From NCBI RefSeq assembly GCF_015557435.1, contig NZ_JADNOH010000097.1, positions 1-37,796 of the forward strand: DNA of 37,796 nt, read 5' to 3'. The position numbers and the translations under genes are program-made. Of the stretch, positions 14,802 to 23,083 are shown one piece after another; position 1 is the first letter of the stretch, and each line of letters opens with the position of its first letter. A model generated the notes under the pieces. That model was not told the DNA's origin and did no database searches. It saw only the letters and a list, made by a program, of their open reading frames with translations. Origin of the DNA: Collinsella aerofaciens (lineage in GTDB: Bacteria > Actinomycetota > Coriobacteriia > Coriobacteriales > Coriobacteriaceae).

Positions 14802-15270
14802 AATCTCCCTCCAGCCATTCGGGACGCGATTGATACGAGACATCGACCTTGAGCTCAACGTAGCCGCCCTCGGCGGTACCACCCATAGCCTGCGCAAACG
14901 CACCGATCACAGGCAACGGCTTGACCTCGCCGGAAACGGACACGGACGAGACGCCACCCGCACCGGCCCGGCCAAGCTCGATATCCCACGACAACGGCCC
15001 GCCGGCATGAAAGATCGAAACGTTGGGCACTGCGGCAAGTCGGCGGCGGGTGAACTCCTTAAGATCGTCGTCCTCCGCCGTCGTCGTGGTCATGAGCCGC
15101 GCGGTCTCGGCGGCGGCAGACTCCATGACCGCGCGCGTATAAAGCAGGCACACCGGTTGCAGTGCGAGAAGGATGAGCGTCAGAAACGTCGGCAGCAAAA
15201 AAGCGGCCTCGACCGTAGACTGCGCCCGGTCCTCACGCGCGATATCAATACAACGCGATGTCCTTAGCAC
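14773..15270 (-). CDS. TadE-like minor pilin protein (first)
   Basis: About 165 residues. AREDRAQSTVEAAFLLPTF followed by a hydrophobic helix (LTLILLALQPVCLLYTRAV) is the TadE/pseudopilin N-terminus, followed by a short exported domain. The start is uncertain. GTG at 15270 gives a 26-base overlap with the preceding gene; ATG at 15309 gives a longer basic leader but a 65-base overlap. The open frame extends farther upstream only in the shadow of other genes. Likely a minor pilin with the major pilin Flp. Confidence 0.8.
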   Translation of the reverse strand: MLRTSRCIDIAREDRAQSTVEAAFLLPTFLTLILLALQPVCLLYTRAVMESAAAETARLMTTTTAEDDDLKEFTRRRLAAVPNVSIFHAGGPLSWDIELGRAGAGGVSSVSVSGEVKPLPVIGAFAQAMGGTAEGGYVELKVDVSYQSRPEWLEGDYDSWIAAWD

Positions 15271-15463
15271 CCGCAGCGGCGTCGATAACCGACGTCGAGG
15301 CAACGCCATGGGATGCCGCCCGCTCAACCAGCGCCGCCAAGCGCCCATCGGTGCCAGCACGCCAAAGCCCCGCGATCGCCAGCACGATCGATAACAGCGC
15401 CACCGTGACGATGGCGTATTCCACAGTCGCTTGGGCAACCTCTTCACGCAGAACGCCATGCAT
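15245..15463 (-). CDS. Small pilin-like protein of the Tad locus
   Basis: A 72-residue protein MHGVLREEVAQATVEYAIVT followed by a hydrophobic helix (VALLSIVLAIAGLW) and a short alanine-rich tail. The EEVAQATVEY motif is shared with the major pilin (EESAQGTTEY) and both TadE-like proteins. It lacks a glycine directly before TVE (alanine instead), so processing at that site is doubtful. AAAGGAGGG nine bases before the ATG is an excellent ribosome site. It sits between the unknown membrane protein and TadE. Confidence 0.82.
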   Translation of the reverse strand: MHGVLREEVAQATVEYAIVTVALLSIVLAIAGLWRAGTDGRLAALVERAASHGVASTSVIDAAAGAKDIALY

Positions 15464-15464
15464 T

Positions 15465-16028
15465 TCACGATCCCTCCTTTGAACTTATTGTTTGCGGGAC
15501 CAAGCGCACGGCGCGCAGACGACACGAAGCATCGCCAGTATCCGCGGCAACCGTCACCATATCGACCCAGCCGCGCCCATCGCGCACGATGGCGCCCCAT
15601 ACGTTGCCCTTAATATCGAGATAGCCGCTCAGGGCGAGCTGGGACGTTGGCACCTCGCGGTAGGCGCGTAACATATCCGCCGCTGCCTCGGTCATCGGTC
15701 GGTCCTCGGACCATGCAAGCCGGACCGCAATCGCGTTGTCCTCAGGCAAATCCGTCGCAGTGCCAGACCGCTTGTCGAGCGTCCGCAGAAAGGTTTGCGC
15801 CGTGACAGCGACATCCGAATCGTCCGCATCTCGCATCTCATCTTTTTGAGACGCCACCGCCGAATCTGAGCCCGAATCGAAGGCGGCCCCAGGACGCTGC
15901 TGCCGCGCGGCGTTAAGCCCCCAAAGCACCGCCGCTATCGCCACGGTCAGGCAAGCAAACACCAGCAGCACCCCGATGGGGCGCTCGCCCTCTACAGGCT
16001 GTTGATGCCCTCGCTGATCGCATCCCAT
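15465..16028 (-). CDS. Unknown single-pass membrane protein of the Tad locus
   Basis: 187 residues if started at the ATG at 16028, which overlaps flp by 37 bases. GTG codons at the membrane helix are alternatives. I recognise no family. A cytoplasmic tail precedes one transmembrane helix (GVLLVFACLTVAIAAVLWGL, about 19-38), then an acidic low-complexity linker and an exported domain of about 110 residues. That domain has VPTSQLALSGYLDIKGNVWG and GRGWVDMVTVAADTGDASCR. Its position between flp and the TadE genes suggests a structural or regulatory role in pilus assembly. Confidence 0.72.
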   Translation of the reverse strand: MGCDQRGHQQPVEGERPIGVLLVFACLTVAIAAVLWGLNAARQQRPGAAFDSGSDSAVASQKDEMRDADDSDVAVTAQTFLRTLDKRSGTATDLPEDNAIAVRLAWSEDRPMTEAAADMLRAYREVPTSQLALSGYLDIKGNVWGAIVRDGRGWVDMVTVAADTGDASCRLRAVRLVPQTISSKEGS

Positions 16029-16225
16029 AGCTCTTTAACCTTGCCCTTAAATGCGACGATGGCGATAATCGCGATCACCACGAGCACGCCGACCAAGATG
16101 GCATACTCGGTGGTACCCTGTGCACTCTCCTCCTGCAGTAGCTCCTTGGCGCGTTGACGAACATGTGCCGCCCGGCAAAACGCCCAGCCCTGGACCTTGC
16201 CAGCAGCGTCAGTCATCGTGTTCAT
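15992..16225 (-). CDS. flp: Flp-type major pilin
   Basis: A 77-residue prepilin. A 35-residue leader rich in charged residues ends in EESAQG, followed by TTEYAILVGVLVVIAIIAIV, the Flp hydrophobic helix with the conserved Glu-Tyr pair. The prepilin peptidase should cut after Gly36, leaving a mature pilin of about 41 residues. AGGGAGGAATAC gives a strong ribosome site, fitting high expression. It directly follows tadC. Confidence 0.92.
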   Translation of the reverse strand: MNTMTDAAGKVQGWAFCRAAHVRQRAKELLQEESAQGTTEYAILVGVLVVIAIIAIVAFKGKVKELWDAISEGINSL

Positions 16226-16235
16226 GTATTCCTCC

Positions 16236-16877
16236 CTACATCATCCCGCCTGCTCCCAGCAGCGGGCCCAATATGGACAGAAGCAACGCCGGCAAGATGA
16301 GCGTGCCGGTGGGAATCAGCAGCTTGACGGGCACACGCTCGATCTCGCGCTCGACCGCAGCGCGATGAGCCGCACGGATCTCGCGACTTTGAGCGGCCAG
16401 CGTCTCGGCAAGTGGGGCACCCAGGGCGAGCGCCTGCCCCACCGTGATGGCAAAGGTCTCGAGCGCTCGCACGTCCAGGTCGCGCGCGGCGGCCAACAAC
16501 TCGTCCTCACGCGTGCCCACGCCCACCTGCCACGCCATGCAGGCCCGCTCAAGGCGAAGAGCCAGCACTGACCGGCGGTTGGCGCAGAAAATCTCAAGCG
16601 CCGCATCAAACGAAAGACCGGCCGAAAGACCCAAGCGCACAACATCGATCATCTCGGACACTTCGCCGAGCGACACTCGCGCCGGGCCGCCCACTCCAAC
16701 CGCGCCCTTCACTCGCGCGGTCAGGGCATCGACCACTGAGCGACCCGCGGCAGCGACCAGCACCGCCTCGCGCTTGCAGGCCCCTGCGATCTTGCGTGCA
16801 TCCGCCCGATCCAAACCCGTCGCGACAAATACACTCAGGGCGCACAGGCAAGCCGCAACTGCAACCGGGGCGCTCAT
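16236..16877 (-). CDS. tadC: Tad pilus inner platform protein TadC
   Basis: 213 residues with an N-terminal hydrophobic segment, the type II secretion F-domain EMIDVVRLGLSAGLSFDAAL, and a C-terminal membrane helix region LIPTGTLILPALLLSILGPLL. With TadB it forms the membrane platform on which the ATPase TadA drives pilus assembly. It is short for TadC (often 280-300), consistent with the reduced actinobacterial form. The ATG overlaps the tadB stop as ATGA. Confidence 0.9.
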   Translation of the reverse strand: MSAPVAVAACLCALSVFVATGLDRADARKIAGACKREAVLVAAAGRSVVDALTARVKGAVGVGGPARVSLGEVSEMIDVVRLGLSAGLSFDAALEIFCANRRSVLALRLERACMAWQVGVGTREDELLAAARDLDVRALETFAITVGQALALGAPLAETLAAQSREIRAAHRAAVEREIERVPVKLLIPTGTLILPALLLSILGPLLGAGGMM

Positions 16878-17800
16878 AGCTCCACCCGCATAATGCGTCG
16901 GATAACCACCAGGGCAACGGCATTGAGGGCAAGACCCAGCACCACAGCGCCCACGCCGGCAGGCGTCGCAAGACCGCGACGAAAATCTGCCGAAAGCAGC
17001 GCCAACACCGCGCACATGCCCGCCGGCATCGCCGCGACCATATGCGCAGACATGCGAGCCTGCGACGTCTTGACATCCAGGCGGCGCTTGAGCTCAATGC
17101 GCTCCCCCACCATGCTCGACGCCTCGGACAGTAAGTCGGCAAGCGGAGCACCGGTGCGCTGAGACACCTTAAGCGCCAAGGTCACAAGCGAAAGGCCGGG
17201 AGCGTCGATGCGCACGAGCAAGTCATCGAGCGCGTCGGTCGCCGAGATACCGCAATCGATCGCCGCCGCCACCCGCAAAAACTCGGTATGCACCGGTTCT
17301 TGCGCATGAGCGCCCACAAAGCGCATGCCCTGGGCCAGCGAATGTCCCGAGGCAAGCGACATGGAAAGTGCGGTAAACGCCTCGGGCATTGCCTCTTCTG
17401 CATCGTGTTGCTCGCGCCGGCTCTCAAAGCCATCCCGAGCGGCGCCAGCGGCAATCGGAGCAACAAGTCCCAAGGCAAACCCGAGGGGCGATAACGACAC
17501 CATCGTTAGTAAAACGCAGCAGACACCGCTCGATAGCAGTAGAAACGCCAAACGCCCCGAAGCATCTTCGATCACGAGGCCAAGGCGATGCGCCGGAGCC
17601 AGCGATGTCCACGAACGGGCGATCTTTTTCAGCAGATCGTTTTCCACCAGCTCACGCGGCAGCCTCTCTGCCACCGTCTCGAGCGCCTGACGCGCCAGCT
17701 CCGCCGGCGGCACCTGCGGCACACGAGGTTCCGCCCCGCACGCCGTCGCAACAGAAAACCCTGCCAAACCCCCTACGACGAGGGGCACAGCGACCTCCAT
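16874..17800 (-). CDS. tadB: Tad pilus inner platform protein TadB
   Basis: 308 residues with membrane segments near the N-terminus, about 90-125 and at the C-terminus, and the T2SF domain PEAFTALSMSLASGHSLAQG in between. It is a partner of TadC in the assembly platform. GAGGAGGTGGACGA precedes the start, which lies 28 bases inside tadA, so translation is coupled. Confidence 0.92.
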   Translation of the reverse strand: MEVAVPLVVGGLAGFSVATACGAEPRVPQVPPAELARQALETVAERLPRELVENDLLKKIARSWTSLAPAHRLGLVIEDASGRLAFLLLSSGVCCVLLTMVSLSPLGFALGLVAPIAAGAARDGFESRREQHDAEEAMPEAFTALSMSLASGHSLAQGMRFVGAHAQEPVHTEFLRVAAAIDCGISATDALDDLLVRIDAPGLSLVTLALKVSQRTGAPLADLLSEASSMVGERIELKRRLDVKTSQARMSAHMVAAMPAGMCAVLALLSADFRRGLATPAGVGAVVLGLALNAVALVVIRRIMRVEL

Positions 17801-19101
17801 TCGTCCACCTCCTCTTGTGTGAGCGTCCCCGACCGCAGGCCTTCTGCGATAAACGGCGGCTCGCGGTCAAGCGTCCAGGTGCGCTCGGCGGCATCGAAAG
17901 TCACATAGCGCTCGAGCTCTACGCCGCCCGACGCGGCGCGACGCACCCCCGAATACGAGGAGACGAAACGCCTGCCATCGGCGTGGCGCTCGGACATCAC
18001 GATGCCGTCGAGCGCCATGGCAATCTGCTCCTCGATGAGCTCGCTCGGCAGATCGATGCCATAACGTGCAAGCAATGTCAGACGCACCACGGTCTCCTGT
18101 TCTGAACCCGCATGAAGTGTGGTGAGCGACCCGTCGTGGCCCGTGTTCATGGCCTGCAACATGTCGCAGCACTCGGCACCACGCACCTCGCCCACCACGA
18201 TGCGGTCGGGGCGCATGCGCAGGGCATTAGTTACTAGGTCGCGAATCGTCACCGCACCCTCACCCTCAATTGAAGCCTCGCGCGCCTCTAGGCGCACCAC
18301 GTGCGGATGATGCGCAAACTTGAGCTCGGCAGAGTCCTCGATCGTCACGATGCGCTCGCCGGTGGAAATCTCGCATGACAACGCGTTGAGCAGGGTGGTC
18401 TTACCAGATCCCGTGCCTCCCGCAACCGCCAGGTCCTGTCGCAGCGACACCGCGCACGACAGCAGCTGCGCATACCAAAGCGGCAGCGACCCCAGCCCCA
18501 CAAGCTCGTCCAGTGAGCAGATGCGGTCCGAGAACTTTCGGATGGTGAGAATCGGTCCGTCAATCGCCACAGGCGGAATCACCGCGTTGACGCGATAGCC
18601 CGTTTTGAGGCGGGCGTTGACGATGGGGCTGCGCTCGTCGATACGGCGGCCAAGTGGCGAGATAATGCGGTCGATAAGCACACGGATCTGCTCATCATCC
18701 TCAAACGCATGCTCGATGGGGTACAAGACGCCGCCGCGTTCAAAGAAAGCCGAGCGGCAGCCGTTGATCATGATCTCGGTAACGGTGTCGTCCTCGATGA
18801 GCGGCTGCAACGGCCCCAAGCCCACCACGTCATCCAAAATCTCGTCGATGATGGTCTCGCGCTCGGGCGTCGCGAGATCGGTCGGCTCCTCAACATTGAG
18901 CGCCGCCTCCACCGCAGGACGCAATTCCGAGCGGGCAAGTGCCGGGTCGATATAGGCGCTGATACGCGCCACTTCGTCGTAACCCATGCGGTCCATCACG
19001 GCGCGCTTGGTGCGTCGTTTCACGGCGCGGCGACGCCCCGCATCTACAGGCGCTGCCGCCGCCGCAGCGCCGGCAGCCTTAATCCTCGTTTGCAGGCTCA
19101 T
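17773..19101 (-). CDS. tadA: Tad pilus assembly ATPase TadA
   Basis: 442-residue type II/IV secretion ATPase (VirB11 superfamily) that powers Flp pilus assembly. Walker [10 protein letters not shown] at 228-236, Asp box TIEDSAELK, Walker [10 protein letters not shown] at 300-308 and His box GSLTTLHAG at 324-332 are all intact. The N-terminal domain includes the usual [19 protein letters not shown]. An alanine-rich start ([11 protein letters not shown]) is probably disordered. It overlaps the tadZ stop by 4 bases. Confidence 0.96.
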   Translation of the reverse strand: MSLQTRIKAAGAAAAAAPVDAGRRRAVKRRTKRAVMDRMGYDEVARISAYIDPALARSELRPAVEAALNVEEPTDLATPERETIIDEILDDVVGLGPLQPLIEDDTVTEIMINGCRSAFFERGGVLYPIEHAFEDDEQIRVLIDRIISPLGRRIDERSPIVNARLKTGYRVNAVIPPVAIDGPILTIRKFSDRICSLDELVGLGSLPLWYAQLLSCAVSLRQDLAVAGGTGSGKTTLLNALSCEISTGERIVTIEDSAELKFAHHPHVVRLEAREASIEGEGAVTIRDLVTNALRMRPDRIVVGEVRGAECCDMLQAMNTGHDGSLTTLHAGSEQETVVRLTLLARYGIDLPSELIEEQIAMALDGIVMSERHADGRRFVSSYSGVRRAASGGVELERYVTFDAAERTWTLDREPPFIAEGLRSGTLTQEEVDEWRSLCPSS

Positions 19102-20747
19102 CGCTGATCACCCTCGCGCGACCAGGGAAGGCGGATACGCGGGCGTTCGGTGCGCGTTGCACGGTCGGCGACCATATCGCTCCAAGGGCCGACGGCGCAC
19201 CCCAGTTCCACGAGCATCTCGCGCGTGGCCTCGCGCACGCTAGTCGCAAAAGCGCTGGTCTGCCCCACTGCCTCGTCAGCGCGCCCAAACGCCATGAGCG
19301 CGGCGAGATCCTGCCCGCCATCGGCGATACGAATCTTGGAGCTTAACGCACAGGCAATCTCAAAGCGCATGGCGACGTCCTCGTCTGCCCCGCGCGCACC
19401 GAACCGGTTGAACACGGCGCTCATGCGCGTGCGCGGCACACCTACTCGACCTGCCAGTTCAATGACGCGCGATGCCGATGCCGCGGACGACACCGCCGCA
19501 TCGCCAACGACCAGGCAACGGTCGCTCGCCGCCACCGCAGCCGCCACGGCGTCGCCCCAAAAGACCGAGGTATCGATAAAGACCACGTCGGATTCGCGAC
19601 GCAGAACATCAAGCAGTAGCTCCACCGGACGTGCCATGAGCTCGGCTTGCTCGGGCGCCGCGACGGGACCCCAGAGCGTAACGCCCGGCGCCACGCGCAT
19701 CGAAGCGGCTACGATATCCGGCTCGGTGAGCGTGCCCGCCGCCGACGGCTCGATAAGTGCCGCCATATCGCGCGGAGCATCGACGCCTAACAAGTCGTAA
19801 AGGTTTCCAAACATCAGGTCCAGGTCGAGCACGGCGGCACGCAAGCCCAACAGCGACGATGCGTGTGCCATGGTGGCAACGATCGTCGACTTGCCGCAAC
19901 CGCCCGAACCCGAAATAGCGCAGATGACTGGAGCTCGATGCGGCGAAGCGGCAGCGTCTGCCGGCGGCATCGGAGGCGGCGGGGCGGGCGTCGGTGACAG
20001 CGTCCCTGTCTCCCCCGCCGCAACCACGTGCTGCGTCCAAGCCGGCATGGCTGCTTGTTCGGTCTGCGAGGCAGGCTCGTTCTGCGCAATCTGCTCATGC
20101 TGCATCAGCGACAACTCGCCGCACCCGGCAAGGCCCTCAACTTCGTCGAGTTCATCCGCCAGATTCACGCCGTGCACGTATCCCATATCTACTGCCGGGG
20201 AGTCGCCAGCATGCTGCGCCGGCCCTCCAGCGTCATCGTATACAAGGGGGTTCCGGGGGCGCCGACCATGCTCGGCTTCCGCTTTTCCATAATCATCAAC
20301 ACGCGGGCCTCTTGTAGCGCGAGGCGCCCCGGGTTCCCTATCAACAAAAGCATCGGGCTCAATCGTCATGCGCCGATCGGAATCAACCGCTCCCTCGCCC
20401 GCGCGCCCGTTGCCGCATATACTGTGTGCAGCGATGACCTCGGTCGCCCCCGCGCGAAACAGCACCTCGATATCCGACGGATCGAGCGCTTCTATCAACA
20501 CGACCACGCGACTCACGCGGCCTTCGGCCGTCAGGCGCGCAACAGTCTTGCGCACATCTTCGGTATCAAACAGAGACGCCGCGATGATGGCAGCCCCGCG
20601 GCGCGACGGAAACGCCCGCGCCATGGAAACCAGCCCGTCCAGGTCACCCACGCGAAGCACCTGTGCACCCGCATCACGGCCCTCGACTTCCCGCTGCAAC
20701 AGCCCGTAATCGCCGCACGCGCAGCACGCAAGCCAGATCGCCTTCAT
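19098..20747 (-). CDS. tadZ: TadZ/CpaE-like ParA-fold localisation ATPase
   Basis: 549 residues. The N-terminal receiver-like domain (about 1-110) is followed by a long acidic and proline-rich linker (about 115-270) and a MinD/ParA-type domain with the deviant Walker A SGSGGCGKST (279-288), DLDLMFGNLYDLLG and VFIDTS. TadZ proteins set the polar position of the Tad machine and recruit TadA. The start was placed at the ATG overlapping the cpaB stop as TGATG; a GTG one codon earlier is possible. The linker is longer than usual. Confidence 0.88.
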   Translation of the reverse strand: MKAIWLACCACGDYGLLQREVEGRDAGAQVLRVGDLDGLVSMARAFPSRRGAAIIAASLFDTEDVRKTVARLTAEGRVSRVVVLIEALDPSDIEVLFRAGATEVIAAHSICGNGRAGEGAVDSDRRMTIEPDAFVDREPGAPRATRGPRVDDYGKAEAEHGRRPRNPLVYDDAGGPAQHAGDSPAVDMGYVHGVNLADELDEVEGLAGCGELSLMQHEQIAQNEPASQTEQAAMPAWTQHVVAAGETGTLSPTPAPPPPMPPADAAASPHRAPVICAISGSGGCGKSTIVATMAHASSLLGLRAAVLDLDLMFGNLYDLLGVDAPRDMAALIEPSAAGTLTEPDIVAASMRVAPGVTLWGPVAAPEQAELMARPVELLLDVLRRESDVVFIDTSVFWGDAVAAAVAASDRCLVVGDAAVSSAASASRVIELAGRVGVPRTRMSAVFNRFGARGADEDVAMRFEIACALSSKIRIADGGQDLAALMAFGRADEAVGQTSAFATSVREATREMLVELGCAVGPWSDMVADRATRTERPRIRLPWSREGDQR

Positions 20748-21406
20748 CACTCGTCGCCTCCGCTCTTTTTGCCGCGCGCCGTGGCGGGAATCGTCAAGCT
20801 GACCGTTCCCTTGCCCGAGGCTCCCAGCAGTTCCTTGACGTCTTCGGGGTCAGCCGCCAGCGTCACCCATTCGATCTTGCCCTCGCGCGTGGCACCGGAA
20901 TCCTCACTGGTATCGATCACGTACGCGCCGCACAGCCGATCGGTCACGCCGTCTTTTTGCACATACACATCCACGTAGCTGCCCACGCCCGTAGCACCGC
21001 CGACCGAGTGCTCGGCATCGACCGCCACCGAAACGGCGACCTTGCCCTTAGGCACCTCGAGCTTGCGGCTCTCGACCTTGGTGTAGACATTGCAGATCAC
21101 GGCGTTTTTGGGAATACGCGAAGTCGTCACGTCGCCGCGCACCTGGCGCAGCTCGGTCGCCGCGTCACGCGGCAGCAGACTCGTCAGCCACCCCTGGGTT
21201 ATGACATTGGTCTCATCGAGGGTCTCGCCCACATCGATATCGCGCGCCGCGACGCATACCTCGACGCGATCGCCACCGTACTTGGCCAAGGTCTCAGCCT
21301 GGACCTGTTCGGCTTGTGAGCGGATCGATGAGCCGTAAACCATGCAGAGCAGAGCAGCGAGCACGCCCGCGACCAGACTGATGGCGATGCGCTTGCTCTT
21401 GTTCAC
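20747..21406 (-). CDS. cpaB: CpaB/RcpC-like SAF-domain pilus assembly protein
   Basis: 219 residues with an N-terminal membrane anchor (ISLVAGVLAALLCMVYG) and a SAF domain with VCVAARDIDVGETLDETNV and IPKNAVICNVYTK, followed by a domain with VAVSVAVDAEHSVGGATGVG and SYVDVYV. CpaB-type proteins act in the periplasm or wall space during Flp pilus assembly and can bind peptidoglycan-like chains. A GTG start at 21406 is preferred because GAGAGGAGCGGCC precedes it; the ATG five codons earlier has no ribosome site. It is the first gene of the operon. Confidence 0.88.
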   Translation of the reverse strand: MNKSKRIAISLVAGVLAALLCMVYGSSIRSQAEQVQAETLAKYGGDRVEVCVAARDIDVGETLDETNVITQGWLTSLLPRDAATELRQVRGDVTTSRIPKNAVICNVYTKVESRKLEVPKGKVAVSVAVDAEHSVGGATGVGSYVDVYVQKDGVTDRLCGAYVIDTSEDSGATREGKIEWVTLAADPEDVKELLGASGKGTVSLTIPATARGKKSGGDE

Positions 21407-21503
21407 GGCCGCTCCTCTCATGGCAGTGCCGGGCGAATGCCCGTACCACCATTGTCTGGGCGGTCAGAGTGCAAAGCGGCGCAATCGCAATCTTGGTTTT
21501 CGA

Positions 21504-21576
21504 TGTCAAACCAATCGCTGACCAAAAGCTGACCAGCCCGTCAAGCTCGTGGCAAGGTTTTGGTCAGCACGTCAGC
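21504..21576 (-). promoter_or_regulatory. Promoter and GCTGAC operator array of the Tad operon
   Basis: A perfect -35 TTGACA (21509-21504, minus) is paired only with a weak -10 GATTGC. Just upstream are four GCTGAC words in mirror order: GCTGACCA at 21517-21524 and 21528-21535 on plus, then TGGTCAGC at 21561-21568 and GTCAGC at 21571-21576. Spacing within each pair is 10-11 bp, one helix turn. A weak -10 with upstream paired sites suggests an activator. Confidence 0.5.
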
Positions 21577-21606
21577 AAACTGCATGTTTCGAGGCTTTTC
21601 CGCAGC

Positions 21607-21640
21607 AAAAAGCCGTCTCCCGAACAGTTGGGAAACGGCT
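21607..21640 (-). terminator. Terminator of rsgA
   Basis: An 11-bp stem with two G-T type mismatches (21611-21621 with 21630-21640), followed on the minus strand by TTTTTGC. It starts 17 bases after the rsgA stop and separates it from the Tad operon. Confidence 0.85.
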
Positions 21641-21657
21641 GTCATAGGAAAAATCAA

Positions 21658-22842
21658 TTACAGATGGACATCGGGATCGAGCATTTGAGCACTCACGCGC
21701 ATGGATGACGCCAGGTTTTGGAACGTTTCCAGACGCAGGCTATCGATCTGCCCGGCGTCCTCGGCCTCGCGAACGGCGCAACCCGGCTCATGGGTATGCG
21801 TGCAATCGCCAAACCGGCACGCGCGCGATGCCTCGACAATCTCGGGGAAAGCGCGCGCCAGACCCCGCTCGTGACCCACGAGCGGCAGGCTGCGCAGGCC
21901 CGGGGCATCGGCGATCACGCCGGCGTCGCCCGGCAGTGCCACCATCACGCGCGCGACGGTAGTGTGACGGCCCTGATCGTCGCGTTCGCGCACACCGCCG
22001 GTCGCCAACGTATCGTGGCCCAGCAGCGCATTGAGCAGCGTCGACTTGCCGGCACCCGACTCGCCCAGAATCATGGCGCAGCTCCCGGCGGGCACGCAGG
22101 CACGGATCTCGTCCAGGCCGCGGCCCTCGGCAGAGGACGTCACGATCACGCGCACGTCCGGACCCACCAGGCGGCGCACGCGGTCCAGATCGCGCTCGAG
22201 TTCCTCGGCATCGCAGCGGTCAGCTTTGGTGAGTACCACCACCGGTTCGGCATCGCAGTCGAGCGCCAACACCAGCGAGCGCGCCACACGGTCGAGCAGC
22301 ACCTCGCCGGCACCGAGCGCCTGCACGATTAGCACGCTATCCACGTTGGAGCAGAGCACCTGACGCTCCCCGCGGGCACGGCCGCGCCAACGCTCAAAGC
22401 TCGTACGGCGCGGCAGCACGCACTCAATCACGCCCATATCGTGCCCGGGAGCGCGGCGCACCGCCACACGATCGCCCACGGCAGGCAGCAGGACCTCGTC
22501 CTCGCCGCGTGACTTGGCAAACCCCACAGCATGCTCGGCACGAAACGTGTCATCGGCAGTCGCCACCAGTGGAAACCCGCGATCCAAGCGCACCACGGCG
22601 CCAAGCTGCATCTGCTCGGGCTCCTCGACATGCGCGCAGAAATCATCAAAGGCAGCCTGCTGGGCTTCATCGACCGGCAGGTCATCAAACGCCGGAACGT
22701 CCCGCAGCGCGTCAAGCCCCGGTACACTCGCCAGCAACTCCTCAGCAGATGCGGGAGCCTCGGTCGCGAGCTTCCGACGACGATCACGCTTAGCCCGCGC
22801 CCCCGTCGTCTTTTTCTTCGCTTTAGCCTTAGCCTTGCCCAC
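21658..22842 (-). CDS. rsgA: Ribosome small-subunit-dependent GTPase A
   Basis: Circularly permuted GTPase that checks late 30S maturation. Motifs come in the permuted order: TKAD (G4), GESGAGKST (G1) and DAPGLRSL (G3), followed by a C-terminal zinc site CRFGDCTHTHEPGC. An OB-fold-like part precedes (LLPAVGDRVAVRR). At 394 residues it is longer than most RsgA proteins because of a lysine-rich N-terminus (GKAKAKAKKKTTGARAKRDRRR), probably for rRNA binding. The GTG at 22842 was chosen for the GGGAGG site upstream of it. It is monocistronic, between two terminators. Confidence 0.95.
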   Translation of the reverse strand: MGKAKAKAKKKTTGARAKRDRRRKLATEAPASAEELLASVPGLDALRDVPAFDDLPVDEAQQAAFDDFCAHVEEPEQMQLGAVVRLDRGFPLVATADDTFRAEHAVGFAKSRGEDEVLLPAVGDRVAVRRAPGHDMGVIECVLPRRTSFERWRGRARGERQVLCSNVDSVLIVQALGAGEVLLDRVARSLVLALDCDAEPVVVLTKADRCDAEELERDLDRVRRLVGPDVRVIVTSSAEGRGLDEIRACVPAGSCAMILGESGAGKSTLLNALLGHDTLATGGVRERDDQGRHTTVARVMVALPGDAGVIADAPGLRSLPLVGHERGLARAFPEIVEASRACRFGDCTHTHEPGCAVREAEDAGQIDSLRLETFQNLASSMRVSAQMLDPDVHL

Positions 22843-22891
22843 AGATGCCTCCCAGCACAAAACCACACAACTGAGCAGGTATTTTACCCAC

Positions 22892-22927
22892 AAAAAAGAG
22901 TCGGTCGAGCAAACGCTCGACCGACTC
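22892..22927 (-). terminator. Terminator after the P-type ATPase gene
   Basis: Perfect 13-bp stem GAGTCGGTCGAGC (22898-22910) with its complement at 22915-22927, loop AAAC, followed on the minus strand by six T residues. It lies beyond the palindromic element at 22970-23060. Confidence 0.93.
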
Positions 22928-22969
22928 ACATACTTTCCCTCAGCCAATGGTCCCGAGAGGTTATCCGAA

Positions 22970-23060
22970 GGCCCGCCCGCCGGGAGGGGTTTCTTCCGAG
23001 CGATCCCGCAGCGCGAAGCGCGAGGACCAGCGAGGAAGAAACCCCGCAGGCGGTCGGGCC
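22970..23060 (-). repeat. Palindromic intergenic element, copy 1
   Basis: A 91-bp imperfect palindrome 23 bases after the P-ATPase stop. The outer stem GGCCCGCCCGCC pairs with GGCGGTCGGGCC and the middle stem GGGGTTTCTTCC with GGAAGAAACCCC. A core ATCCCGCAG-CGCGAAGCGCG-AGGAC contains a small GCGC-GAA-GCGC hairpin. The same layout and core recur at 31739-31833 with different stem bases. It is placed in the 3' untranslated region in both cases. Confidence 0.85.
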
Positions 23061-23083
23061 GGTGGGAAGGATGGCCTTTCGAC

